34,778 nt of DNA from Pseudomonadota bacterium (GTDB lineage Bacteria > Myxococcota_A > Polyangia > Polyangiales > Polyangiaceae), in contig JAEXCN010000384.1 of assembly GCA_023402175.1 (NCBI GenBank), positions 1 to 34,778 on the forward strand, read 5' to 3'. Numbering within the stretch: the first letter of the stretch is position 1; the number at the start of each line of letters is the position of its first letter. Below are positions 22,187 through 30,079 of the stretch, in pieces. Under the pieces are notes generated by a model that was given only the letters and a program-made list of their open reading frames with translations, was not told the DNA's origin and did not search any database. Made by a program: the position numbers and the translations under genes.

Positions 22187-23436
22187 GGCTCGGGCGTCGC
22201 GCCCTCGTTCTGGGGTCCGCCGCGCTCGCGAGCGGCTGCTCACGGAGCACACGGGACGAGCGCGGGCGCGTGAAGCTGCGCTTCTGGTACACGCTCGGCG
22301 GCCGCAACCGCGAGGTGCTGCACGAGATCATCCGGCGCTTCCACGCGGCCCAGGACGAGGTGCGCGTCGAGGCCGTGTATCAGGGCGACTACTTCGAGTC
22401 GCTCGCGAAGCTCCGGACCGCGATCGCGGCGAAGGCCGCGCCGGCCCTGAGTCACGTCGTCGCGGAGGTCGTGCCGTACCTCGCACGCGCGGGCACGCTC
22501 GAGCCGCTCGATGGATACCCGGGGATGAAGGACATCCCGTTCGTCCCTGCGCTCGGGCAAGGTGGAGCGTTCCGCGGCGGTGCGGATCTGCCGCTCTACG
22601 GCGTGCCGCTGAATCGCTCGACGCCGCTCATGTACTGCAACGGCGAGATCTTCGCGAAGGAAGGCCTCCGCCCGCCCGAGACGTGGGACGACATGAAGCG
22701 GATCGCACGCATGCTGACGCGGCCGGGCGAGCGCTGGGGACACGAGGTACCGATCTCGTGGTGGTTCTGGGTCGCGCTCGTCGGGCAGGCCGGCGGCTCG
22801 GTGTTCGACGAGCAGGGAAGGCCGACGCTCGGCGGCGATGCCGGCGTCCGCGCGCTCCGCCTCTGGCAGGACCTCATCCATCGCGAGCACGTGATGCGTC
22901 CGCCGCCCGGTCGCGACTACGACGCATGGAACGTCACGAACCAGGACTTCCTCGGCGGACGCGCGGCGTTCATCTGGACCTCGACCGCGTACATCCGTTA
23001 CCTCGAGGACAACGCGAAGTTCCCCGTCGTCGCCGCGCCGCTCCCGCGTGACGTGCGGGCGTCGGTCCCGACGGGCGGTACGTTCTTCGTCGTCGTGAAG
23101 CAGGCGCCCGAAGAAGAGAAGGCGGCCGCGGCGCGCTTTCTCCGGTTCTTCTGCGAGACGGAGCAGGCGGCCTACGTCTCGACGCGGACCGGATACCTGC
23201 CGATCACGACTACGGCCGTCGAGAAGATGCGCGCCGACGGCTTCTTCGCGAAACACCCGAACGACGAGGTGGCCCAGACGCAGCTCGCGAGCGTCGATCC
23301 GTGGCCGTGGGAGCCGATGCTCTTCCGGATCGAGCGCGACATCGTCGATCCGCGCCTCGAGGAAGCGGTGCTCCTCGATCGCGACGCACATCGGGTGCTC
23401 GCGCAGGCGCGTGACCTCGCCGGTCGCCCTGGATGA
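22183..23436 (+). CDS. ABC importer substrate-binding lipoprotein, UgpB-like
   Basis: A 417-residue family-1 solute-binding protein from a GTG start. A short signal ends in the lipobox ALASGC (Cys about 19). The body follows E. coli UgpB closely in places: FWYTLGG, VYQGDYFESL, GVPLNRSTPLMYCN, PPETWDDM and TGYLPITTTAVEKM. UgpB binds sn-glycerol-3-phosphate and glycerophosphocholine, so a related phosphorylated ligand is likely here. It is coupled to the ATPase gene. The cognate permeases (UgpA/UgpE type) are missing from the operon and from the whole window. Confidence 0.9.
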   Translation: MRLGRRALVLGSAALASGCSRSTRDERGRVKLRFWYTLGGRNREVLHEIIRRFHAAQDEVRVEAVYQGDYFESLAKLRTAIAAKAAPALSHVVAEVVPYLARAGTLEPLDGYPGMKDIPFVPALGQGGAFRGGADLPLYGVPLNRSTPLMYCNGEIFAKEGLRPPETWDDMKRIARMLTRPGERWGHEVPISWWFWVALVGQAGGSVFDEQGRPTLGGDAGVRALRLWQDLIHREHVMRPPPGRDYDAWNVTNQDFLGGRAAFIWTSTAYIRYLEDNAKFPVVAAPLPRDVRASVPTGGTFFVVVKQAPEEEKAAAARFLRFFCETEQAAYVSTRTGYLPITTTAVEKMRADGFFAKHPNDEVAQTQLASVDPWPWEPMLFRIERDIVDPRLEEAVLLDRDAHRVLAQARDLAGRPG

Positions 23437-23492
23437 AGCGGCCCCGGAGGGCTCGCCCGACGCGAAGTCCGACGGAGTGATACGCTGATGCG

Positions 23493-24674
23493 ATGGGGCT
23501 GCGGACCGTGGTCGTACGGCTCGGTGCAGGGTTCGTGCTGCTCGTCAGCGTTGCGTGCGGGGCGATGATCGCAGACGAGCCGAGCGACCCCGTGCCGCTC
23601 GAAGGCGACGGCGCCGCGACCGACTCGAGCTCGCAAGAGGCTCCGAGCGCGGTCGATGGCGGGCGCGTGACTCGGCCGGCCGCGACGTGCTCGCTCGCGC
23701 CAGGCCCGAGCTGTGTGCTGGAGGAATGCGTGAGACGTACCCTCCACGTGAGTGAGTCGCCAGGCGCGCCGCATGGCATCGTCTCGGACGCGAGCTTCGT
23801 CTACTGGCTCGAGCAGCCCGCGACGAACGACGGCTACAACGGCCACGCGCCCGCGCGGGTACTTCGCGTCGACAAGGTCGGAGCGACCGACGAGAGTCGC
23901 ACAACCCCGCTCGCGTCCGACCAGATGGCGGCCACCGCGATCGCTCTCGACGGAGAGTGGTTGTACTGGACGGTCTACGACAAAGGCACCGAGCGCATCG
24001 CGAAGCTGCGGCGCGTCCGGGCCGATTGCGGTGGCGGATGCGTTCCCGAAGAGGTTGCGGTGCTTCCCCCAGGGATCCGCATCATGAAGCTCGTACGCGG
24101 GGCTCCGGGCGTGCTCTTCGGTGCCGGCGAAGCCGGCGACGTCTTTCGCTTCACCGTCAAAGGCGATCTCGCCAAGACGACGGGCCCGCTCATCACGAAG
24201 AAGGGCGTAGGCTCGGTGGTCGTCACGGACGAATACGTCTACGCGGCGGGCCTACAGGACTCGACGATCGCCCGGATGGATCCTGAGGGCGCCTCCGTCG
24301 TCCCGGCGTTCATCAAGCTTCCACGAGTCGACGCTGGCGACCAAGGTGTCTCGCACGTGTGGACCGACTGCAGGGAAGCGTGGGCCACGCGCGGACCCAC
24401 GAGCGTGCTGCGCCTGGCGCTCGGCGATGGCGGAGCCGAGACGCTCCGGAACGACATCGCGCTCTCGGTCTACGGCCTTGCCGGAGACGCCACGTACCTC
24501 TACATCGCAGGCGCGAACGAGGGGCTCGCCGCGTTCGACCTGACAACGAACGTGCTCACTCTCTTGCACGGGGGCAAAGTGTTCAACGTCGCGGCCGATG
24601 CCGAAGGCGTCTACTGGGGTGAGCACGACATCGACAAGCAGGCCGCCGGGACGATCTACATGATCGTGAAGTGA
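23493..24674 (+). CDS. Putative lipoprotein with beta-propeller-like repeats
   Basis: A 393-residue protein with a signal peptide ending VSVAC (lipidated Cys about 22). After an acidic, Ser/Ala-rich linker come repeated blades of the form (V/L)YW or VY(A/W) about 40-60 residues apart: ASFVYWLEQ, EWLYWTVYD, EYVYAAGLQ, TYLYIAGAN, EGVYWGEHD. This suggests a beta-propeller exposed at the cell surface or periplasm. Many such orphan proteins occur in myxobacteria; no function is known. TACGCT ends six bases before the ATG. Confidence 0.75.
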   Translation: MGLRTVVVRLGAGFVLLVSVACGAMIADEPSDPVPLEGDGAATDSSSQEAPSAVDGGRVTRPAATCSLAPGPSCVLEECVRRTLHVSESPGAPHGIVSDASFVYWLEQPATNDGYNGHAPARVLRVDKVGATDESRTTPLASDQMAATAIALDGEWLYWTVYDKGTERIAKLRRVRADCGGGCVPEEVAVLPPGIRIMKLVRGAPGVLFGAGEAGDVFRFTVKGDLAKTTGPLITKKGVGSVVVTDEYVYAAGLQDSTIARMDPEGASVVPAFIKLPRVDAGDQGVSHVWTDCREAWATRGPTSVLRLALGDGGAETLRNDIALSVYGLAGDATYLYIAGANEGLAAFDLTTNVLTLLHGGKVFNVAADAEGVYWGEHDIDKQAAGTIYMIVK

Positions 24675-24682
24675 CGAGTCGC

Positions 24683-25717
24683 TCAGGCCTTCGGCTTGGC
24701 CTCTCCCGTCGCCATCTCCGGCGGGAGCTCGGTCGGTAGCTCACCTCGGCGCTTGAGCGCGAGGAACCAGAAGACGCCGAGCAAGCAAGGTGCGATCTGC
24801 CCGAGCAGATAGACGTTGAAGACGGTCGCTCCACCCGAGAGCCCGATCGCCTCGAACAGTCGCCGGAATGCCTCGTGACCGACCCCGAGGCCCGATGGCG
24901 AGATCGGCAGGACGAGCGTGAGAAGACCGAGCGGGAACAAGGTCGCGACCGACGAGTACGGAACGGCGCGGTCGAGGAGCAGCTCCGTGAGCACGGTGAA
25001 GAACGCCATTCCGAGCCCGTGGAAGACCATCGACAGGGCGAGGGCGACGACGAGGCGCGAAGGTCCGGCCGATAGCAGCCGCATCGAGGCGACGAGCTGC
25101 TTCAGGAGCTTGCTCAGCTTCGACGGCCCGCTCGTGTACGTCTCGAGGCGTGCGCCCGCCGTGCGAACGACGACGAGACCGAGCACGCCCCCGACGAGCG
25201 TTGCGCCTCCGATCGTGGCGACGGCGAAGGCGAGCGGCCGAAGGAGCGGATCGGACCAGACGTTCGGCCGGACCACCGTGACGAGCGCTCCCAGGATCAC
25301 GAGCGCGGAGACCCCGAGGAGGCGCTCGACGAACGCGACGAGCAGGATCGTCGTCCGCTTCTCCTTCGGGGCGTCGCGCGCGACGTAGAGGGCCTTGACG
25401 ACGTCGCCGCCGATGTTGCCCGGGATGACGACGTTGAAGAAGAGAGCCGTCATCTGGAGGCGGAAGAGCGTCGAGAGGGGGACGTCGACCTCGGCGAGCC
25501 CGAGGAGCACGCGGAAGCGCACCGTCGCGATCACGGCGCCGATCGCGAACAGCACGATGTCCATCACGAGGAGCAGCGGCCGATCGATGAAGATGCGGAG
25601 CTTCCCCATCTCGAGGTGCCCGCTTCGCACGAGCCAGCCGATGAGCAAAATCGCGACGACTGCCTTTGCCGCGAAGACGAACAGGCTCCTGATGCGGGAC
25701 GATGATGGCTGCTTCAA
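24683..25717 (-). CDS. Flippase-like integral membrane protein (UPF0104/LPG_synthase_TM family)
   Basis: A 344-residue protein with about eight membrane helices. FFNVVIPGNIGGDVVKALYVARD and PISPSGLGVGHEAF match the conserved loops of the lysylphosphatidylglycerol-synthase membrane-domain family (AglD/MprF-like), without the C-terminal aminoacyl-transfer domain of MprF. Relatives are thought to move lipids or lipid-linked sugars, often in polysaccharide loci, which fits its divergent neighbours. No ATG is available near the first helix; the TTG at 25717 (MKQPSSSRIRSLFVF) is the only reasonable start and lacks an obvious ribosome-binding site. Confidence 0.85.
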   Translation of the reverse strand: MKQPSSSRIRSLFVFAAKAVVAILLIGWLVRSGHLEMGKLRIFIDRPLLLVMDIVLFAIGAVIATVRFRVLLGLAEVDVPLSTLFRLQMTALFFNVVIPGNIGGDVVKALYVARDAPKEKRTTILLVAFVERLLGVSALVILGALVTVVRPNVWSDPLLRPLAFAVATIGGATLVGGVLGLVVVRTAGARLETYTSGPSKLSKLLKQLVASMRLLSAGPSRLVVALALSMVFHGLGMAFFTVLTELLLDRAVPYSSVATLFPLGLLTLVLPISPSGLGVGHEAFRRLFEAIGLSGGATVFNVYLLGQIAPCLLGVFWFLALKRRGELPTELPPEMATGEAKPKA

Positions 25718-25853
25718 AGGGGTTCGCGTCGGGATGCGGGGAGGGGAAGAAAGCTCTACGGGAGGCCAACGAGCCCGCGCCGCGGGGGTGGAACCGCGAG
25801 AGGGGAAGTAGCAAACTGCCCGCTCCGGCACTATACCGGCCAGAGAGCTGCCC

Positions 25854-26972
25854 ATGCCTGTTCCGTTCATCGATCTGACCCGTCTCGTCGCGCGCGTCCG
25901 TGAAGATGTCCTCCCCGCGTGGACCGAGTGCCTCGACAAGTGCGAGTTCGTCGGAGGGCCGCGTGTCGGCGCCCTCGAGAAGAAGCTTGCCGGCGTGCTC
26001 GGCGCTCCTCGCGTCGTGTCGTGCGCGAACGGCACGGACGCGCTCCTCATCGGCCTGCAGGCCCTCGGGATCAAGCCGGGCTCCAAGGTTGCGCTGCCGA
26101 ACCTGACCTTCTGGGCGACGTTCGAGGCAATCGCGCAGCTCGGCGCGGTCCCCGTCCTCGTCGACGTCGATCCCGACGATCTCCAGGTGAGCCTGACCGA
26201 GCTCCGCGCCGCGCACGAGAAGCATCGCTTCGACGCCGCCATCTTCGTCCATCTCTTCGGCTGGACGTCGGCGCGCCTCGCCGAGATCCGCGCGTTCTGC
26301 AAAGAGCGCGGCATCGGCCTTCTCGAGGACGGCGCACAATGCTTCGGCGTCGAGGTCGGCGGCGAGCCCGTGCTCGCGCAGGCGAGCGTCGCGACCCTCT
26401 CGTTCTACCCGGCGAAGGTCGTCGGCGGCGCGATGGACGGCGGCGCGATCACGCTTCAGACGGAGGCGCAGGAGGCGCTCGTGCGGTCGTTCTGCAACCA
26501 CGGGCGATCGGATCACTACTCGTACGCGCACGTCGGCTGGAATTCGCGCATGGGCGGCATCCAGGCGGCATTCATCTCGCGCGTGCTCGACGAGCTTCCC
26601 GCGATCCTTTCGTCGCGGCGCGAGGCAGCGGAGTTCTATCGCGCGCGCCTCACGAGCGGCGACAAGCGAGTGAAGGTCTACGGACCGCCCGCCGGTGTCC
26701 TCGAGAACGGATACCTCAACGTCGTGACCGTCGAGGGCAAGAAGGGCGCGGAGCTCGTCGATGCGCTCAAGAAGGCGGGCATCGGCGCGGCACGAACGTA
26801 CCCGGAGACGATGGACGTCCAGCCGCCGGTCCGAAAGACGGGCGCGATCGCGCACGGCGACCTCACGGTGTCGAAGCGGTTCTGCGAATCCGTCGTCAAC
26901 CTGCCGCTCTTCTACGGCATCCGCGAAGACGAGCGCGAGACCGCAGCGGCAGCGCTCCTCGCTGCGATCTGA
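25854..26972 (+). CDS. DegT/DnrJ/EryC1 family PLP-dependent sugar aminotransferase
   Basis: A 372-residue enzyme of the WecE/WbpE-type aminotransferases that add an amino group to keto-sugars bound to nucleotides. The PLP lysine is Lys188 in SFYPAKVVGGAMDGGAI. Asp159 in LLEDGAQCFG should contact the PLP ring nitrogen, and CANGTDALLIGL forms the phosphate site. The usual length is 365-390. It starts the gene row 25854-28811, which also encodes an LpxD-like acyltransferase, so an N-acylated amino sugar for lipopolysaccharide or a capsule is a plausible product. Confidence 0.93.
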   Translation: MPVPFIDLTRLVARVREDVLPAWTECLDKCEFVGGPRVGALEKKLAGVLGAPRVVSCANGTDALLIGLQALGIKPGSKVALPNLTFWATFEAIAQLGAVPVLVDVDPDDLQVSLTELRAAHEKHRFDAAIFVHLFGWTSARLAEIRAFCKERGIGLLEDGAQCFGVEVGGEPVLAQASVATLSFYPAKVVGGAMDGGAITLQTEAQEALVRSFCNHGRSDHYSYAHVGWNSRMGGIQAAFISRVLDELPAILSSRREAAEFYRARLTSGDKRVKVYGPPAGVLENGYLNVVTVEGKKGAELVDALKKAGIGAARTYPETMDVQPPVRKTGAIAHGDLTVSKRFCESVVNLPLFYGIREDERETAAAALLAAI

Positions 26973-27041
26973 GCGGGGCGTTCCTCCGCCCGCGCCCGAA
27001 CGTCGCCTCGCGGCCGGCGGGGTCGTGGCTACGGTTCGACC

Positions 27042-27902
27042 ATGTCGACCCGTGTCAAACGTCACGTGCGTGTGTCGGAGCTCGCGAAAGCGCTCCGACT
27101 CGCGTTCGAAGGGGAAGACTTCGACCTCGAGGCGGTCGCACCGCTCTCCGCGCCGCGGGAGGGCGCGCTCACCTTCATGAACCGCCATGCGGTCGTCAGC
27201 TTCCCGCCGAAGGTCGCCGTGCTCGCCGTCGAACCGCCCGGCGCGGCCGCGTGGATCCCCACCGATCGCCCCAGGCTCGATTTCATCAAGGCGCTCCACT
27301 GGCTCGATCAGAACGCAGTCTTCGAGCGGTTCGAGGGAGACGCCCAGGTGCAGCCGAGCGTGAGGATCGGTAACGGCACGACGCTCGGACGTGGCGTCGT
27401 CATCGGTGCGCGGACCGTCATCGGGCACAATGTTCGGATCGCGGACGGCACGCGGATCGGGGCCGACTGCATCATCAAGTCCGGCGCGGTGATCGGAGAG
27501 GACGGATTCGGCTTCGAACGAGACTTCGACGGCACGCCGCTCCGGATGCTCCATCTCGGCGGCGTCATCCTCGGCGACCGGGTCGAGGTCGGGAGCTACA
27601 CCACCGTCTGCCAGGGCACGCTGGCGCCGACGATCGTCGAGGACGACGTGAAGATCGACGACCATGTGCACATTGCACACAACTGCTGGATCAAGAAGAA
27701 GACGCTCGTCACTGCCTGCGCGGAGATCAGCGGGGGCGTCACCGTCGGCGAACAGTCGCTCATTGCACCGAGCTCGAGCGTCGTCGAGAACGTCCACATC
27801 GGCGACCGCGTCCTCGTCGGGATCGGCGCGGTCGTGCTGCGAAACGTGCCCTCGGGCGAAACGGTGGTCGGCGCCCCGGAGCCAGTGCTCGAGCGCAAGT
27901 GA
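27042..27902 (+). CDS. LpxD-like left-handed beta-helix acyltransferase (short form)
   Basis: A 286-residue protein with an N-terminal uridine-binding-like domain (about 1-100) and hexapeptide repeats from about 105 to 275. IGEDGFGFE and IDDHVHIAHNC match LpxD; His213 would be the catalytic base. LpxD is usually about 340 residues, and the C-terminal helical extension that helps bind acyl carrier protein is missing here. It may therefore be a specialised N-acyltransferase acting on the amino sugar made by the upstream aminotransferase rather than the housekeeping lipid A enzyme. TACGGT ends six bases before the ATG. Confidence 0.85.
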   Translation: MSTRVKRHVRVSELAKALRLAFEGEDFDLEAVAPLSAPREGALTFMNRHAVVSFPPKVAVLAVEPPGAAAWIPTDRPRLDFIKALHWLDQNAVFERFEGDAQVQPSVRIGNGTTLGRGVVIGARTVIGHNVRIADGTRIGADCIIKSGAVIGEDGFGFERDFDGTPLRMLHLGGVILGDRVEVGSYTTVCQGTLAPTIVEDDVKIDDHVHIAHNCWIKKKTLVTACAEISGGVTVGEQSLIAPSSSVVENVHIGDRVLVGIGAVVLRNVPSGETVVGAPEPVLERK

Positions 27903-27943
27903 GCGTCGCGACCGACGCGCTCATCGGAGCTCAGGGAACGACG

Positions 27944-27980
27944 CGCTGGCGCGGGTCCCGCCCGCGCGGGTATCGTACGC
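27944..27980 (+). promoter_or_regulatory. Shared bipartite motif upstream of the deacetylase-like gene
   Basis: CGCTGGCGCG (27944-27953), 16 bases, then GTATCGTACGC (27970-27980). The same two blocks with the same spacing occur at 31848-31884. Positioned as -35 and -10 elements, transcription would start about 15-20 bases before the ATG at 27999. Confidence 0.55.
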
Positions 27981-27998
27981 GGCTCCCGAGAACGTCCG

Positions 27999-28811
27999 AT
28001 GAGCGCCGCGAACATCCCGAACGAGCCCGGGGCCTGGGACTCGGACTTCAGCTACGGCTACCTGACCAGGCTGTATGCCGCGCTCAAGCGCGACTTCGTC
28101 CCGACGCTCGTCGGTGATGCGGCCGAGCTGGCCGCTCCGGAGAAGGCAGAGGGGGCCGGCCACGCGCAGCGCCGCGCGTTCATCCGCCACGACATCGACG
28201 TCTCGCTCGAGCGCGCCGTTCCGATGGCGCGGCTCGAGAAAGAGGCGGGCATCGTGTCGACGTACCACGTGATGCTCGACTCGCCGTTCTACGACATTCG
28301 CTCGGCGAGCTCGAAGGGCGCCGTCGCGGAGATCGGTCGTCTCGGGCACGAGGTCGGGCTCCACTACAACGTCGTCGCCCGCGGGATGAAGGACGTCGAT
28401 CAAGCGACGCGCGAACGCGACATCGCGAACGCCTGCGAGGATCTCGAGGCCGTGGTCGGAGCTTCGGTCCGCTCGCTGTCGTTCCACTTGCCGGTGAAGG
28501 AGCTGATCAACGGACCGCTCCGCGTCGCCGGCAGGATCAGCGGATACGCGAAGGAGCTGTTCGAGTGGTACCTCTCCGATTCGCGTGCTCGCTGGCGCGA
28601 GGGAGAGCCGCTCGCGAGCCTCGCGCGACCGCGCGGGTCGAACGTGCAGATCCTCATCCATCCGATCTGGTGGGGAGAGCACCACACCCATCCCGCGCTA
28701 CGGGCACGCGCGTTCCTCCTCGAGGTCGCGCCGCGGCTCGGACGCAGCTTCACCGAGCTGAACGACACGCTCTGGGACCACATCATCTACCGAGCCGCGG
28801 ACGCGCCCTGA
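27999..28811 (+). CDS. Polysaccharide deacetylase-like protein
   Basis: A 270-residue protein of the carbohydrate esterase 4 / NodB-like type. RHDIDVS (63-69) supplies the catalytic Asp and a metal Asp. HEVGLHYN (117-124) corresponds to a conserved strand, and ILIHPIWW near the C-terminus carries the final His motif. No signal peptide is visible, so it probably acts in the cytoplasm on a nucleotide- or lipid-linked sugar. It follows the LpxD-like gene by 96 bases and has its own candidate promoter. The spacing of motifs differs from typical peptidoglycan deacetylases, so the substrate is uncertain. Confidence 0.8.
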   Translation: MSAANIPNEPGAWDSDFSYGYLTRLYAALKRDFVPTLVGDAAELAAPEKAEGAGHAQRRAFIRHDIDVSLERAVPMARLEKEAGIVSTYHVMLDSPFYDIRSASSKGAVAEIGRLGHEVGLHYNVVARGMKDVDQATRERDIANACEDLEAVVGASVRSLSFHLPVKELINGPLRVAGRISGYAKELFEWYLSDSRARWREGEPLASLARPRGSNVQILIHPIWWGEHHTHPALRARAFLLEVAPRLGRSFTELNDTLWDHIIYRAADAP

Positions 28812-29025
28812 GGACATCCTCCGTCGTTCCTCAGCCATAGCGACTCTCCTCGGTCCACATCCGAGCTTCGCGTCCGTACTGGAGGACAGCTGAAACGGGA
28901 GTCGGTCCCGTTCCGGTGGTTGCACAGTGTGCAGTCGGCTGCACGGGTCGTCGACGCTCGGCCAGGAGCGCAGCGCGGAAGAACGCGCGTTTTCCGTTGG
29001 CGCGTGAGTTGCTCAGCGCGCATCC
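28812..29025. other. Intergenic region with hairpin and palindrome
   Basis: No gene is supported in these 214 bases. They contain a hairpin AACGGGA (28894-28900) / TCCCGTT (28906-28912) with a five-base loop, followed by the palindrome TGCACA-G-TGTGCA (28921-28933). Confidence 0.6.
28921..28933. promoter_or_regulatory. Operator-like palindrome TGCACA-G-TGTGCA
   Basis: A perfect inverted repeat with six-base arms and a one-base centre lies 93 bases before the start at 29026. A further TGCAC half-site follows at 28940-28944. It resembles a dimeric repressor site; no candidate regulator is identifiable. Confidence 0.35.
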
Positions 29026-29451
29026 ATGCCCATGCCATCCAGGTGGCCTCTTGCGTTTCTTGCCGTCTTTGCGTTCGCGCGCGGCATCGGCTGCAACTCC
29101 GGAGACGACATCCACGACGAGAACAACTTCCGCGAAGATGTCGTCCTCTGCGAGAACGCCGTCGCGTGGATAGCCCGGTGCTGCCTGGACATCCGCGTCC
29201 CCGGCGACGCGTGCGTTCATCGTCATGTGAAGTGGACGCGCGACTGCGGCTCGTGCTCCTCCGGGACGGAGGAATACGAAGAGCGCGTCGAGCCGGTGCT
29301 CGCGATCGCGACGAGCGAAGGGATCCTCGATACGAGCTGCGATGACCTGACAGCCGCGGATGGCTGTTCGCGTCTCGAGGCGGAGCTCGCGAAGGACAAC
29401 CGCTGGGAGAAGTCGACCGGGGGCTGCACCGAATACGGAGGACCGTACTGA
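29026..29451 (+). CDS. Cys-rich secreted protein, function unknown
   Basis: A 141-residue protein with a hydrophobic N-terminal signal (about 7-22) ending in GIGC, an atypical lipobox. About ten cysteines follow, including the adjacent pair in ARCCLDI and the run DCGSCSSG, so a disulfide-stabilised extracytoplasmic fold is likely. No family was recognised. A second ATG at 29032 is equally possible. Its stop shares one base with the next start (TGATG), so it is coupled to the barrel-like gene. Confidence 0.65.
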   Translation: MPMPSRWPLAFLAVFAFARGIGCNSGDDIHDENNFREDVVLCENAVAWIARCCLDIRVPGDACVHRHVKWTRDCGSCSSGTEEYEERVEPVLAIATSEGILDTSCDDLTAADGCSRLEAELAKDNRWEKSTGGCTEYGGPY

Positions 29452-30065
29452 TGCCTCGGAAGCTGCTGCTGATGGTCGCTCTCGTGGTCGTCGGTCCGCT
29501 CGTCGGTCCGCGCTCGGCGCGCGCCGGCGATGACGGCTCCGGCCGCGAGCCGGACGTGGAAGCCACGGACCAGCCGCGTGCGCGCCCGCGCCTACGCGCG
29601 TTCGCCTTGGGCGGGCCATCGTACGGTGACGTCTTCGGGATCGGCCTTCGGTCGTTCCGCATCGAGGGGGGCGCCGTGCTGGACGCCTCGCGGCGGCTCG
29701 GCGTCACATTCGCCGCCGGTCACGATACCGGAGAGACCACGTACGGTCTCTCCGCTGGCGACGTCCACCTGTATGCGACGTTCGATCTGATCGCGGGACG
29801 TGTCCGCGTCGGCATCGGCCCCGAGCTCTCGTACTTCTGGATGACACGGCCGCATTCGAGCAGCGCGGGCAGGAACATCGACGCCTTCGGCACAGGGCTG
29901 CGGCTCCGCGTCGGGCTCGACGCGGTCGACTTCGGAGAAGGTCGAGCGATCTTCGTCGGCGCCTCGGCCGAGGCCGGATGGCTGCGTGGAGGCGCCGACT
30001 TCTTCGACATCGATGGCGGGACGGCGACGTGGCGCGCCGCCGCCACGGCAGGCGTCCGCTTCTGA
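29451..30065 (+). CDS. Putative outer-membrane beta-barrel protein
   Basis: A 204-residue protein with a signal peptide (about 1-25, cut after Ala-Arg-Ala). A short acidic/Pro linker is followed by alternating hydrophobic strands (GVTFAAGHDTGETTYGL, VRVGIGPELSYFWM, AIFVGASAEAGWL) ending in a terminal Phe, typical of eight-stranded barrels. It is coupled to the Cys-rich protein, so the two may form an envelope complex. The specific role is unknown. Confidence 0.7.
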   Translation: MPRKLLLMVALVVVGPLVGPRSARAGDDGSGREPDVEATDQPRARPRLRAFALGGPSYGDVFGIGLRSFRIEGGAVLDASRRLGVTFAAGHDTGETTYGLSAGDVHLYATFDLIAGRVRVGIGPELSYFWMTRPHSSSAGRNIDAFGTGLRLRVGLDAVDFGEGRAIFVGASAEAGWLRGGADFFDIDGGTATWRAAATAGVRF

Positions 30066-30079
30066 TCCTCGTCAGCTGT

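Noticed and set aside
24741..27797. Very long open minus-strand frame of over 1000 codons
   Set aside because: It is antisense to the aminotransferase and LpxD-like genes and out of frame with the flippase gene. It is Arg/Asp/Leu-rich as expected of a GC-rich shadow frame.
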